Shown: positions 10,171 to 19,505 of the stretch, piece by piece
Layout of the letters: each line of letters begins with the position of its first letter
Position numbering within the stretch: the first letter of the stretch is position 1
Source: Otariodibacter oris
Lineage (GTDB): Bacteria; Pseudomonadota; Gammaproteobacteria; Enterobacterales; Pasteurellaceae
Length of the DNA stretch: 64,000 bases
Assembly: GCF_009684715.1 (NCBI RefSeq)
Contig: NZ_CP016604.1
Location: 697,262-761,261, forward strand
Reading direction: 5' to 3'
Program-made: the position numbers and the translations under genes
The notes under the pieces: model-generated
What the model saw: the letters and a program-made list of their open reading frames with translations, nothing else
Told to the model about the DNA's origin: nothing
The model's database searches: none

Positions 10171-10198
10171 TAAGTAGAGTGTTTAGATAAGTAATAAG

Positions 10199-10240
10199 CG
10201 GTAAGATGAGCTGAATAAAAGGCAAATCTTACCGTTTTTT
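10199..10240 (+). terminator. Terminator-like hairpin after secA
   Basis: CGGTAAGAT (10199-10207) pairs with ATCTTACCG (10226-10234) and six Ts follow. The left arm contains a degenerate uptake-signal core (AAGCGGTAA). mutT begins 110 bases later, so it may have its own promoter. Confidence 0.7.
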
Positions 10241-10349
10241 ATAGTGTGAATTTTTTTATAGAGATTTGGTTTTTTTATAATAATTTGATAGTGTATACAC
10301 TGTCTATTTTTGTATAACTTTAACTAAAAGGGTAAAAAAACAAAAAATA

Positions 10350-10769
10350 ATGGAAGAGCATAATTCAAAACCTATCGTGCGTGTTGCAGCAGGTATCATT
10401 CGCAATGAGTTTGGACAAATTTATTTAACACAAAGGCTAGAAGGGCAAGATTTTGCTCAATCTTTGGAGTTTCCTGGTGGTAAAGTTGAAGCAGATGAAA
10501 CTCCAGAGGAAGCACTGAAAAGAGAATTAGAAGAGGAAGTTGGGATTGTGACTTTAAGTGCTTTTCCTTATGAACATTTCTCTTTTGATTACCCAAATAA
10601 AATTATCGAGTTTTTCTTTTATTTAGTTGAAGAATGGGCGGGTGAGCCTTTCGGTAGAGAAGGGCAAGAGGGATTTTGGATTGAGCAATCTTCACTAGAA
10701 GAAGGTCAGTTCCCTCCCGCAAATACAGATTTAATTCGTAAACTTAAATCAGACATCTGTTGTAGATAA
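10350..10769 (+). CDS. mutT: 8-oxo-dGTP diphosphatase MutT
   Basis: The 139-residue Nudix hydrolase removes 8-oxo-dGTP from the nucleotide pool and prevents A:T to C:G changes. The complete Nudix box spans residues 43-66, with the pattern GGKVEADE then RELEEEVGI. The order secA-mutT is also found in Haemophilus. The ribosome site is weak (an A-rich run), and no nearer ATG is better. The C-terminus ends DICCR, with two adjacent cysteines of unknown meaning. Confidence 0.93.
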   Translation: MEEHNSKPIVRVAAGIIRNEFGQIYLTQRLEGQDFAQSLEFPGGKVEADETPEEALKRELEEEVGIVTLSAFPYEHFSFDYPNKIIEFFFYLVEEWAGEPFGREGQEGFWIEQSSLEEGQFPPANTDLIRKLKSDICCR

Positions 10770-10802
10770 ATTCAAATCTTTTTACCTAATAATAAGTGAA
10801 GG

Positions 10803-10985
10803 TTAGCAATCTATTTCATCTTCAGCGAGATGAAATCCTTCACTTGTTCCTGCGATATATTTTTTCTCATCAGCCCACTCGCCGAGATCAATTAGGCGGC
10901 AGCGTTTACTGCAAAAGGGTCTAAATTTACTTTCTGGAGACCAAACCACTTCTTTATTACAGGTCGGGCAATTTACGATTGTCAT
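10803..10985 (-). CDS. yacG: DNA gyrase inhibitor YacG
   Basis: A 60-residue zinc protein with four cysteine ligands, CPTC near the N-terminus and CSKRC after it, followed by [12 protein letters not shown], typical of YacG. E. coli YacG binds GyrB and blocks DNA binding. Its ATG shares one base with the coaE stop (TAATG), so the pair is translationally coupled. Confidence 0.93.
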   Translation of the reverse strand: MTIVNCPTCNKEVVWSPESKFRPFCSKRCRLIDLGEWADEKKYIAGTSEGFHLAEDEIDC

Positions 10986-11611
10986 TATGCATTATTTCCT
11001 TTCTGTTTGGCGAATTGTAAGTAATGTTGATGTAATTGAAGTACTTTTTGCTTAATTCCTTCAATACCTTTTACTAAATCTTGATTGTTTTCAATAATGT
11101 CATCAGCATAATTTAATCGAGTTGTTCTGTCCACTTGTGAAGCCATAATCTGCTTGATTGTTTCTACTTTACTTTGATCTCTTTTACTTGCTCGTTCTAG
11201 TTGAATTTCAGGTAGCACATCGATCACTAATACGCGATCACAGGAAGAAGTTAATTTGTTTTCGATTAACAATGGTACGACCCACATGACATAAGGGTAG
11301 TCAGCATTTTCTAGTTGCTTATCCATTTCGGTACGAATAGCGGGATGTAATAAATTATTCAGCCATTGTCTTTCATTTTCATTAGCAAAGACAATTTGAC
11401 GAAGTGCCCTACGATCTAATTCTTGAGAATCTGTTAAGATTTGATCGCCAAAATGATTTACGATTTCAGCCAGTAATGGAGAGCCTTTTTCGACAACTTG
11501 GCGGGCAACCACATCCGCATCAATAACAGGTACACCTAATTCCATAAATAGATCAGCAATAGTGCTTTTCCCACTGCCAATTCCTCCTGTTAATCCGACA
11601 ACATACGTCAT
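10985..11611 (-). CDS. coaE: Dephospho-CoA kinase CoaE
   Basis: CoaE performs the last step of coenzyme A synthesis, phosphorylating the 3'-hydroxyl of dephospho-CoA. The 208-residue protein starts [17 protein letters not shown], with the Walker A loop GGIGSGKST, and has the CoaE-specific segments [13 protein letters not shown] and LLHPAIR. It is first in the coaE-yacG unit. Confidence 0.95.
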   Translation of the reverse strand: MTYVVGLTGGIGSGKSTIADLFMELGVPVIDADVVARQVVEKGSPLLAEIVNHFGDQILTDSQELDRRALRQIVFANENERQWLNNLLHPAIRTEMDKQLENADYPYVMWVVPLLIENKLTSSCDRVLVIDVLPEIQLERASKRDQSKVETIKQIMASQVDRTTRLNYADDIIENNQDLVKGIEGIKQKVLQLHQHYLQFAKQKGNNA

Positions 11612-11772
11612 ATTTTCTCCGTTTGTATTTAAAAGTCGTTACATTCTAAAACTTTTTACAAAAAAATAAAAAAATCTGACCGCTTTTATTGGTTTATCTC
11701 CTCGAATTTTAAATCAACATGTTAGAATGAGGAAAATTTGAATAAAGATGAACAGATGTAAAAGGAGCCAGT

Positions 11773-13077
11773 ATGGCGACACAAAATCTTTTTAATGCCC
11801 AAGGAGAACGAATTGCGATTGTTTCAGGGCTAAGAACTCCTTTTGTGCAAAGGGATGGTGCATTTAAATCATCTTATGCAACCGATCTCGGCACAATGGT
11901 AACAAACGAATTATTAAGTCATGTTGAAATTGAACGTCACCATATTGAACAACTTGTATTTGGTCAGGTAATTCAGCAACCTGATATTCCAAATCCTGCT
12001 AGGGAGATAGCTTTAGCATTAAATATGCCGTATTTGCAGTCTTATACGTTAAGTAGTTCATGTTTATCGGGTTTACAGGCAGTGGCAAATATTGCAGGCA
12101 GTATTATCAGTGGAACAATTTCTGCGGGTATTGCTGGCGGAACAGATTCAATTTCAAATGCGCCTTTTAGTATTAGCCCAAGAGTTGTTCATAAATTAAA
12201 AGCCATTTTTAAAGCGTCAACAATTGAAAAAAAATTTGCGCTTTTTCGAGAATTTTCGTGGAGAGATTTAAAACCTCATGGTGTGAATTTAAAAGATTAT
12301 ATGACCCAAATGTCTGTTGCTGAAATTTCAGAACAAATGGCTCAGGAATATCATTTAAGTAGGGCTGAACAAGATGAGTTTGCACGATATTCACATGAAA
12401 AAGCAGTAAATGCTTGGAAAATAGGGGTTTTAAAAGGGGAGGTTATGCCTTCATTTCCCCTGCCGTACACTGATGCAGTTATATCTGATACGATAATTCC
12501 TTCAGCTAATAAAATGAAATATTATGATAAATTTTCGACTATTTTAGGAAAATCTTATGCAACGGTGACTGAAGCGAATATGCCTAGACCTGTTGATGGG
12601 GCTGCTGCTGTGATGTTGATGAGAGAGAATCAAGTAAAAGAATTAGGCTTAAAGCCCCTTGGTTATATTCGTAGTTATTCAATTATTGGTAATGATATTT
12701 GGCACAATATGTTTATGGGGGCGACAGTAGCAAGTAGTCAAGCACTTGATAGAGCAAGAGTTAGTTTAAAAGATATGGATTATATTGATATTCACGAAAC
12801 TTCAGCCAGTCAAATGCTCGTTAATCTTCGTTTATTTGAATCCAATGAATTTGCAAAAAATCAACTTAATCGAACCGCTTGTCTTGGTGAAATCGATCAA
12901 GATAAATTAAATCATTTAGGCGGTTCAATTGCATTTGGTAATCCTCGTGCGGCAACAAGTTTACGTATTTTGATTCAATCATTAAATGCGTTAAAACGAA
13001 AAGGGGGCGGTATGTCTCTTATTGCCTCAAGTGGATTAGGTGGGTTAGGTGCGGCGATGGTGCTTGAAAGTGAATAA
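11773..13077 (+). CDS. FadI-like thiolase lacking two of the catalytic residues
   Basis: The 434-residue protein aligns end to end with FadI (3-ketoacyl-CoA thiolase of anaerobic beta-oxidation), from RIAIVSGLRTPF to GGLGAAMVLESE. The nucleophilic Cys is kept (SSSCLSG, Cys97), as is the HE of IDIHET. However, the GHP motif that supplies the catalytic His reads GNP (Asn390), and the second catalytic Cys of the TACAAGG motif is Ser420 (ASSGLGG). Normal thiolysis therefore looks unlikely. The frame is intact, with a good ribosome site AAAGGAG, so this is not simple decay. It is followed 10 bases later by the FadJ-like gene. A changed or regulatory acyl-CoA-binding role is inference. Confidence 0.75.
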   Translation: MATQNLFNAQGERIAIVSGLRTPFVQRDGAFKSSYATDLGTMVTNELLSHVEIERHHIEQLVFGQVIQQPDIPNPAREIALALNMPYLQSYTLSSSCLSGLQAVANIAGSIISGTISAGIAGGTDSISNAPFSISPRVVHKLKAIFKASTIEKKFALFREFSWRDLKPHGVNLKDYMTQMSVAEISEQMAQEYHLSRAEQDEFARYSHEKAVNAWKIGVLKGEVMPSFPLPYTDAVISDTIIPSANKMKYYDKFSTILGKSYATVTEANMPRPVDGAAAVMLMRENQVKELGLKPLGYIRSYSIIGNDIWHNMFMGATVASSQALDRARVSLKDMDYIDIHETSASQMLVNLRLFESNEFAKNQLNRTACLGEIDQDKLNHLGGSIAFGNPRAATSLRILIQSLNALKRKGGGMSLIASSGLGGLGAAMVLESE

Positions 13078-13087
13078 GGAAGAAAAT

Positions 13088-15208
13088 ATGCAAGAAGAAG
13101 TACAAAAAGTTTCCCCTTTCAATGTCGAGATCGATCATAACCAAATTGCCGTAGTAAGTATTCATGTACCAAATGAACGAGATAATTGGTTCTCAGAAAA
13201 TTTTGTATCAGATTTGCGCGATGTAATAGGTGCTATCATTTATCAACAAGCTAAAGGGGTTATATTTAGATCAACCAAACCGAAATGCTTTATTCAGGGG
13301 TATAGTTTAAGTAAATTACAAGATACAACAGAAGCACAATTGTTGGCATTAACACAAGATGCACAAGCTGTAATGCGTGAAATTAATACATTAAAAATGC
13401 CAGTTGTCGCAGTGATTGATGGAGCCTGTTTTGGACTAGGATTAGAGCTTGCTTTAGCTTGTGATTATCGCATTGCGAGTGAAGAACAATACACGCAATT
13501 TGCAATGCCTCAAGTGAGATCGGGTATTTTGCCTTTTGCCGGAGGAACACAACGTTTACCTCGTTTAATTGGCTTGGCTAATTCTGCTACATTATTACTC
13601 TCTGGTAGTAAAATTAACGCAGAAAAAGCGTTACAATTAGGATTAGTGGATCGTCTTATTCCATCAAGTAATGCTTTCGAAATCGCCTATCAATTACTCT
13701 TAAATAATGAGATTACCAAAGTGGATTTCAAAAATCCGCTTACTCGCATAAGAAAATGGAAAAAGAATTTGTTAGGAAACTCATTGTTTAGAGAATATTA
13801 CCTTAATTTTGTTGAAAATCGTTTATGGAATAGAGCGTTTGATAATTATCCTGCAATGCCAAAGATTTTGTCTGTACTTAAAGAGCCTCATTTTAAAGCA
13901 GGGTTAGCTTTAGAACAGCAAGCATTTGTTGAGTTATTTTCTACGGAGCAATCTCAAGTATTAATTAATTTGAAAAAATCAGAACAATTAATGCGTTATC
14001 GTTATCAAGCTAGAGCTAAGGGATCTAGCGTCAAACAAGTAAGTATTCTTGGAAGCGGATATATGGGGGCTGGTATTGCTTATTTAACGGCAAATAATGC
14101 AAAGTTACCTGTGAGAATTAAGGATATCCATCCAACTGAAATTCAAAAAGCCTTACAGAATAGTTATGAATTAATGAAAAAAGAAGTTGACCGCAAAATG
14201 CTTTCACACGGAGAAATGATTCAGAGAATGAATTTAATCACAGGTGGAGATAGACTGATGGCGGTAAAAGATACTGATTTTATTGTAGAAGCCGTTTATG
14301 AAAATTTATCGTTAAAGCAGGAAATGGTTGAGGAAAGTGAAAGTTATTATAATGAAGATACTATATTTGCTAGTAATACTTCCACATTCTCAATTCATGA
14401 AATCGCTTCTGTGGCAAAACGCCCAGAAAATATAGTGGGTTTCCACTATTTTAGTCCAGTGACTAAACGCAAGATGATCGAAATTATTCCTCATGCGAAA
14501 ACGAGTGAGAAAACGATTTCTAAAGCGATTTATTTTGCCTTAAAACAAGGTAAATTACCGCTAGTGGTTGCTGATCAAGAAGGTTTTTTTATTAACCGAA
14601 TTTTGACTCCTTTTTTACTTGAAGCAATAGAATGTTTAGTTGATGGTGAAGGCATTGAGTTTATAGATCAGTCACTCGAAGAGTTTGGTTTTAGAACAGG
14701 CCCCCTTGCAATGATTGATGATATGGGATTGGACGTTATTGTTAAATCAAATGCAGCAATGGTCAATAAATTAGGTAATCGTTTTATTTTACCTGAAGGT
14801 ATCCAGTTATTAATTACGAATGATCGAAAAGGACGTAAAAACAAACGAGGTTTTTACTTGTATGATACCAAAGGGAATCGTACTCAAGAGGATAAAAGTA
14901 TCTATTATGTAATGGAAACGATCATGCGAAATAACATGGAATCGCAAGATATTGCGCGTCGTTGTATTCTCAGAATGATTAATGAGGCGTGTTGGTGCTT
15001 ACAAGATAATGTAATTACCTCAAAAGAAGAAGGGAATGTAGCATCTGTACTAGGTGTCGATTTCCCTGATTTTAGAGGAGGGATCTATGCTTATATCGAA
15101 GAGATTGGTGCAAAAGAAATCGTAAAACAACTTAGAAGACATGCTGCTTTATATGGTGATCGTTTTACCCCATGTGATTGGCTTCTTCAACAAGCTGAGC
15201 TAAATTAA
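13088..15208 (+). CDS. FadJ-like multifunctional protein with altered hydratase site
   Basis: The 706-residue protein matches FadJ throughout: an N-terminal crotonase domain (about 1-190), a linker, then a 3-hydroxyacyl-CoA dehydrogenase (about 310-700). In the crotonase domain Glu120 is kept (GLGLELALAC), but the second catalytic Glu of GLPE is Gln142 (AMPQVRSG) and the oxyanion-hole AGAD reads QGYS. The dehydrogenase keeps its NAD loop GSGYMGAG, the catalytic His in GFHYFSP, the Glu of MIEII and the Asn of FINRIL. So the reductase half may work while the hydratase half probably does not. The ATG at 13088 follows AAGGAAG; an upstream ATG in the same frame overlaps the thiolase gene without support. 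Confidence 0.75.
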   Translation: MQEEVQKVSPFNVEIDHNQIAVVSIHVPNERDNWFSENFVSDLRDVIGAIIYQQAKGVIFRSTKPKCFIQGYSLSKLQDTTEAQLLALTQDAQAVMREINTLKMPVVAVIDGACFGLGLELALACDYRIASEEQYTQFAMPQVRSGILPFAGGTQRLPRLIGLANSATLLLSGSKINAEKALQLGLVDRLIPSSNAFEIAYQLLLNNEITKVDFKNPLTRIRKWKKNLLGNSLFREYYLNFVENRLWNRAFDNYPAMPKILSVLKEPHFKAGLALEQQAFVELFSTEQSQVLINLKKSEQLMRYRYQARAKGSSVKQVSILGSGYMGAGIAYLTANNAKLPVRIKDIHPTEIQKALQNSYELMKKEVDRKMLSHGEMIQRMNLITGGDRLMAVKDTDFIVEAVYENLSLKQEMVEESESYYNEDTIFASNTSTFSIHEIASVAKRPENIVGFHYFSPVTKRKMIEIIPHAKTSEKTISKAIYFALKQGKLPLVVADQEGFFINRILTPFLLEAIECLVDGEGIEFIDQSLEEFGFRTGPLAMIDDMGLDVIVKSNAAMVNKLGNRFILPEGIQLLITNDRKGRKNKRGFYLYDTKGNRTQEDKSIYYVMETIMRNNMESQDIARRCILRMINEACWCLQDNVITSKEEGNVASVLGVDFPDFRGGIYAYIEEIGAKEIVKQLRRHAALYGDRFTPCDWLLQQAELN

Positions 15209-15239
15209 ATATATTACACACAACAAAGAGGATGACAAA

Positions 15240-16643
15240 ATGAAAATATCTACTATTGCAATTTCTACAATAGTTGTATTAGGTGTTGCTGCGACCGGTG
15301 GTAGTTGGTATTCAGGTAAGCAAGTTGAAGAACATTATCAAGAATGGGTTAATCACGGTAATGTAACATTAAAAAAATTAGAGTTTTATGGTATTCAAGC
15401 TGAAATTAAAGGGGTTAATTTAACCCGTCACTTTTTTAGCTCTGATGCAACATATACCATTGAGGCTAAATTAGCTGATGAAACTTATATCTTTAAAGGT
15501 CAGGATAAATTAAATCATGGTCCATTTCCAATAAATAGGCTATTAAGTGGTAATTTAATACCTGCAATGGCTAGTACAGAAAGTCATATTTCTGTACCAG
15601 TACAATTAAGTCAATATTTTTCTAAGGATGAATTATTATCCGGCACAAGTACCATCAGTTATGATGGTACCATTTCTGGTTCTGTTTCTTCTCAACCTTT
15701 CTCATTGTCTGATGCAGAAGGAGAAGTATCAGAAATGAATATTGATTTTACTGCTGATAAATCAGGTAAAACAGATTTATCTTTTCAGCTTCCTTCATTA
15801 AAGGTAGATGATGAGGATAAAGGGTTTCTTGAGATGCAGAATTTAAGTTACGCTATCAATTTTAAGTATAACGAAGGATATAATTTTTTAACAACTGGAG
15901 ATAGTTTGCTAAAAATAGATTCTTTCACCATGCAAAATGAGCCACAAGATGACAATATTATTAAATTAAATAAATTACAAGTAAGCACTATTACAGAATT
16001 GAATGGTGATAGATATGATGATAAAAATCAGATTGAAACTGATCTTATTATTGCGCAAGATGGAAAGGATCAAAAACTTGGGCATTTAAAAATTGATGGT
16101 AGTTTGCAACTTGATGCTCTTTCAATAGAAGAGTATATGTCTTATTTTGCTCAACCTGATAAGATAGTTTCAGAAGAAGCGACCAATGCGGCTATTAAAT
16201 TATTTACAAAAAATCCACAGCTACATATTGATGAGTTTTCTCTTGAAAATAATTCTGGTAAAAATAATATTGCCTTGATTATGAATTTAAAAGATTGGGA
16301 CATTGATGAGTTACAGAATATAGATTTATCAGATTTGTTTAATTTATTAGTTGAGTCTAAATTGAATATAAATATTGATATTAATTCTACTAAAGAATTA
16401 ATATCACAATTAATGATATTAGATGGTGTACCTGAAAGTGAGGTAGAAGATCAAGCACAAAGTGCCATTGATAATTTGCTATATCAAGTTAATAACAGTC
16501 ATTATTTCATGATGGATGGAAATAGCGTTAAAATGAATGCTGAAATAGATCAGGGCAGAATGATATTGAACGGTACTCCAGTTTCTGATGAAGAAGTTCA
16601 GGGGATCATTTTAGCTTTAATTTTTGGATTAGGAATGCTCTAA
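15240..16643 (+). CDS. DUF945 (YdgA-family) protein
   Basis: A 467-residue protein with an N-terminal membrane or signal segment (residues 5-22), the YdgA-like start SWYSGKQVEEHY, and a long beta-rich acidic body with TLKKLEFYGIQAEIKGVNL. Members of this family are anchored in the inner membrane with the bulk in the periplasm; no reaction is known. It sits 31 bases after the FadJ-like gene with its own ribosome site AGAGGATG, so co-transcription is likely. Whether it shares a function with the fad-like genes is unknown. Confidence 0.75.
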   Translation: MKISTIAISTIVVLGVAATGGSWYSGKQVEEHYQEWVNHGNVTLKKLEFYGIQAEIKGVNLTRHFFSSDATYTIEAKLADETYIFKGQDKLNHGPFPINRLLSGNLIPAMASTESHISVPVQLSQYFSKDELLSGTSTISYDGTISGSVSSQPFSLSDAEGEVSEMNIDFTADKSGKTDLSFQLPSLKVDDEDKGFLEMQNLSYAINFKYNEGYNFLTTGDSLLKIDSFTMQNEPQDDNIIKLNKLQVSTITELNGDRYDDKNQIETDLIIAQDGKDQKLGHLKIDGSLQLDALSIEEYMSYFAQPDKIVSEEATNAAIKLFTKNPQLHIDEFSLENNSGKNNIALIMNLKDWDIDELQNIDLSDLFNLLVESKLNINIDINSTKELISQLMILDGVPESEVEDQAQSAIDNLLYQVNNSHYFMMDGNSVKMNAEIDQGRMILNGTPVSDEEVQGIILALIFGLGML

Positions 16644-16670
16644 TTTTTAAAAAGATAACGAAAATAATAA

Positions 16671-16703
16671 AAAAAGCTAGCCTATTTTATAGGCTAGCTT
16701 TTT
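16671..16703. terminator. Bidirectional terminator between the DUF945 gene and ubiH
   Basis: A perfect 14-bp stem, AAAAAGCTAGCCTA at 16671-16684 with TAGGCTAGCTTTTT at 16690-16703, lies around a 5-base loop between convergent genes. Confidence 0.9.
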
Positions 16704-16705
16704 GT

Positions 16706-17902
16706 TTACCATCCCAGTGCTCTATGTGCGACTTTATGGCGAGCGAATGTTAAGGGATTTAATGCTAATAAACCTAAGTTCCTAATAACTTGTACAGGTA
16801 AAAACTCGCAACAAAAGATCGAAATCAGACCGCTTGTAGATCGCATAATTCTTTCTTGATCAGCTTGACGATTTTCATTGAAGGTACTTAATAGTGCCTG
16901 ATCACCAATATCTTGCTGTTGATTGAAAGCTGTACCTACCAACGTAGCTAATTCAAATAGATCTCGCATACCTAAATTAAAACCTTGTCCAGCAACAGGG
17001 TGAAGGAATTGTGAAGCATTACCTACAATCGCTAAACGGTGATGAATATGTGATTGGCTTTTTCGTAAAGAAAGTGGGTAAACGAACCGCTTGCTTACAC
17101 GTGAAAATTTACCTAGTTTCCAACCAAATTGCTGTTGTATTGCTTGTAAAAATTCATCATCTGAATAATCCATTACTTCAGTGGTATCATTCATACACCA
17201 GACTAGCGACATTGTTTTTTCAGTGAGTGGCAATAACGCAAAAGGGCCTTGTGTAGTAAATCGCTCGAAAGCTTGATTTTGATGTGATTCGCTAAGTTCA
17301 ACATTAGCAATAATGGCAGATTGATTGTACTCTTTGACTAATACTGTTTCGACACCACACTTTTGAGCAATTTGAGATTGAATACCATCAGCCGCAACTA
17401 CCAGTTTACACTCAATGACTTCTTGATTAGCTAAAGTCAGCGTACAGTGTGTATTTGAACGTTCTACTTTTTCGACAGTATTAGGGCAAAATAAAGTAAT
17501 ATTTTGATGTTGAGCGATGATGTTATTCAACTTTTCACCGAGCTTCGCTAATTCAACAACTGTTCCTAATTGTGGTAAATGTAATTCTTCGGCCTTAATA
17601 TGCGTTTTACCAAAATGCCCTTGGTCTGAGACATGAATTTTATGGATAGGCGTTGAAATTTGTGCAATCAGGTCTACTAAATTCTGCCCAACAAGCGATT
17701 GGATCTTCGCTAACTTTTGCAAGCTACCATAAGCGAGTGCAATAGAGCGAGCATCAAAACCACCTTGCTCTGCAAAATTAGGAATAGATTTTTCAATAAT
17801 CGCAATTCGTATTTTGTGTGATGTAGCCGAGCTTAATGCAAGGGACAATACAGAGCCAGTAATCGCTCCACCTACAATCGCAATATCAAATTGTTCAGCC
17901 AT
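16706..17902 (-). CDS. ubiH: 2-octaprenyl-6-methoxyphenyl hydroxylase UbiH
   Basis: A FAD-dependent monooxygenase of ubiquinone synthesis. The 398-residue protein has an N-terminal FAD site (IAIVGGAITGS), GFDARSIALA, the second FAD motif LVVAADGIQS and the C-terminal NASQFLHPVAGQGFNLGMRD. The match to UbiH is closer than to UbiF or VisC, notably KIHVSDQGHFGKT. Its ATG follows the selD stop with no gap (TAAATG), so it is translated with selD. Two uptake-signal-like sites lie inside the gene. Confidence 0.93.
   Translation of the reverse strand: MAEQFDIAIVGGAITGSVLSLALSSATSHKIRIAIIEKSIPNFAEQGGFDARSIALAYGSLQKLAKIQSLVGQNLVDLIAQISTPIHKIHVSDQGHFGKTHIKAEELHLPQLGTVVELAKLGEKLNNIIAQHQNITLFCPNTVEKVERSNTHCTLTLANQEVIECKLVVAADGIQSQIAQKCGVETVLVKEYNQSAIIANVELSESHQNQAFERFTTQGPFALLPLTEKTMSLVWCMNDTTEVMDYSDDEFLQAIQQQFGWKLGKFSRVSKRFVYPLSLRKSQSHIHHRLAIVGNASQFLHPVAGQGFNLGMRDLFELATLVGTAFNQQQDIGDQALLSTFNENRQADQERIMRSTSGLISIFCCEFLPVQVIRNLGLLALNPLTFARHKVAHRALGW
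16829..16837 (-). repeat. Uptake signal inside ubiH
   Basis: Exact ACAAGCGGT on the minus strand, extended to ACAAGCGGTCTGAT. Confidence 0.85.
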
Positions 17903-18946
17903 TTATTTTACCTCAATTAACGCCCTGCTATTGTCTTGAGCGAGTAATTTGCCTACAGGATAGAGATCAACATTCATTGTTTTTGCAATTTGTTGCACGG
18001 AACTGACCGCTTGTGGTTTCACTGCAATGAGTAAACCGCCTGAAGTTTGAGGATCACAAAGAATAGCCTTTTGTTCATCACTCATTGGCGAAATTAAATG
18101 CCCATAGCTATCAAAATTACGTTGTGTGCCACCTGGAACTGCCCCTTGTGCAATATAATCTTTAACACCATCCAATGTTTTAACTTGCTCAACATAAACT
18201 TCTGCTCGAAGATTTGAACCTTGGCAAATTTCACTTAAATGCCCTAATAAGCCAAAGCCTGTTACGTCCGTCATTGCGGTTATTTCGGGTAATTTGGCAA
18301 ATTCTGCACCAATCAAATTCATTTGACACATTACATCACGGGCAAGGTTCTTATGTTCAGGTTTTAATTTACCCTGTTTTTCTGCGGTAGTGAGTACACC
18401 AATTCCCAATGGTTTAGTGAGGAAAAGTTCACAATCTGCTTGGGCAGAGGCATTTTTCTTCACTTGATCAGTGGAAATAATCCCCGTTACCGCTAGACCA
18501 AAAATTGGTTCAGGCGAATCAATAGAATGTCCGCCAGCTAGGGCAATACCGGCTTGCTGACAAGCAAAACGTCCACCATCCACAATCTTTTGTGCCACTT
18601 CGGGTGGAAGTACATTAATCGGAAAGCCTAAAATCGCAATTGCCATAATCGGCTTACCACCCATCGCAAAAATATCACTAATTGCATTTGTTGCTGCAAT
18701 TCGTCCGAAATCAAATGGATCATCCACAATTGGCATAAAGAAATCAGTGGTACTGATAATACCTACGCCATTACCAATATCGTAAACAGCAGCATCATCT
18801 TTGGTTTCATTACCGACTAACAAATGCGGATCGATAAATTTGGCTTGTTCTGTATGGAGGATTTGTTCTAGTGTTTTTGGTGAGATTTTACAGCCACATC
18901 CTGCTCCGTGGCTGTATTGGGTTAAACGAATGGAGTCTAATTGCAT
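17903..18946 (-). CDS. selD: Selenophosphate synthetase SelD
   Basis: SelD makes selenophosphate from selenide and ATP for selenocysteine and tRNA selenouridine. The 347-residue protein begins with the E. coli-like [16 protein letters not shown], in which the catalytic residue is Cys, not Sec. ATP-binding segments [25 protein letters not shown] and [11 protein letters not shown] are present. The gene carries an internal uptake signal. Its presence implies selenium use by this organism; the selA, selB and selC genes are not in the window. Confidence 0.95.
   Translation of the reverse strand: MQLDSIRLTQYSHGAGCGCKISPKTLEQILHTEQAKFIDPHLLVGNETKDDAAVYDIGNGVGIISTTDFFMPIVDDPFDFGRIAATNAISDIFAMGGKPIMAIAILGFPINVLPPEVAQKIVDGGRFACQQAGIALAGGHSIDSPEPIFGLAVTGIISTDQVKKNASAQADCELFLTKPLGIGVLTTAEKQGKLKPEHKNLARDVMCQMNLIGAEFAKLPEITAMTDVTGFGLLGHLSEICQGSNLRAEVYVEQVKTLDGVKDYIAQGAVPGGTQRNFDSYGHLISPMSDEQKAILCDPQTSGGLLIAVKPQAVSSVQQIAKTMNVDLYPVGKLLAQDNSRALIEVK
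18006..18014 (-). repeat. Uptake signal inside selD
   Basis: Exact ACAAGCGGT on the minus strand, followed by CAGTT. Confidence 0.85.
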
Positions 18947-19013
18947 TGCTATCCCTCAATAATCAATAAATTTATTGAATTGTACTCCTTTTTTAAAAAA
19001 TTGACAGTAACTG

Positions 19014-19022
19014 ACCGCTTGT
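19014..19022 (-). repeat. Uptake signal between selD and ratA
   Basis: Exact ACAAGCGGT on the minus strand in the divergent promoter region 19 bases after another TTGACAG-like element. Confidence 0.85.
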
Positions 19023-19070
19023 AACGAATGTGATAAAATGTGGATATGATAAATTTTAGCTGTAAAAATT

Positions 19071-19505
19071 ATGCCAACAATAAATCAATCTTCATTGGTC
19101 GCTTATAGTGCTGAACAAATGTATCAGCTTGTGAATGATTATGAAAAATATCCCCAGTTTTTATCTGGTTGTGTGGGAGCGACCACGTTAAGTATCGGAG
19201 AGAACGAACTTAACGCCGAGTTAGTGATTCAGAAGCTAGGTATCAGCCAGCGTTTTAGCACCCATAATATAATGATTCCTAATCGAAAAATTTCGATGGA
19301 ATTATTAAATGGACCTTTTCGTTATTTGACGGGGGCTTGGACGTTTGAACCCTTTGATGAACAGAGTTGTAAAATTTCGTTTCAGTTAGATTTTGAATTT
19401 TCCAATACTTTAATTGCAATGGCTTTCGGGAAAATTTTTAATGAGCTTACCATTAAAATGGTCAATGCCTTTAAAGTAAGAGCGAAGGAGGTTTATGGTG
19501 TCTGA
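19071..19505 (+). CDS. ratA: RatA / Coq10-type START-domain protein
   Basis: A 144-residue polyketide-cyclase/START-like protein with the typical SAEQMYQLVNDYEKYPQFL start and GPFRYLTGAWTFEP. E. coli RatA is described as a toxin that blocks 70S ribosome formation; the eukaryotic homologue Coq10 binds ubiquinone. The next gene, ratB, overlaps its end by 11 bases. The smpB gene usually found opposite ratA is replaced here by selD. Toxin behaviour is taken from E. coli and not shown by this sequence. Confidence 0.9.
   Translation: MPTINQSSLVAYSAEQMYQLVNDYEKYPQFLSGCVGATTLSIGENELNAELVIQKLGISQRFSTHNIMIPNRKISMELLNGPFRYLTGAWTFEPFDEQSCKISFQLDFEFSNTLIAMAFGKIFNELTIKMVNAFKVRAKEVYGV

Noticed and set aside
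11773-15208. Pseudogenes for fadI and fadJ
   Set aside because: Both frames are full length with good ribosome sites and no stops or shifts, and the lost residues are point substitutions at catalytic sites only.
18880-18910. Possible selenocysteine codon in selD
   Set aside because: The active-site region reads GAGCGCK with a normal Cys codon and no in-frame TGA.
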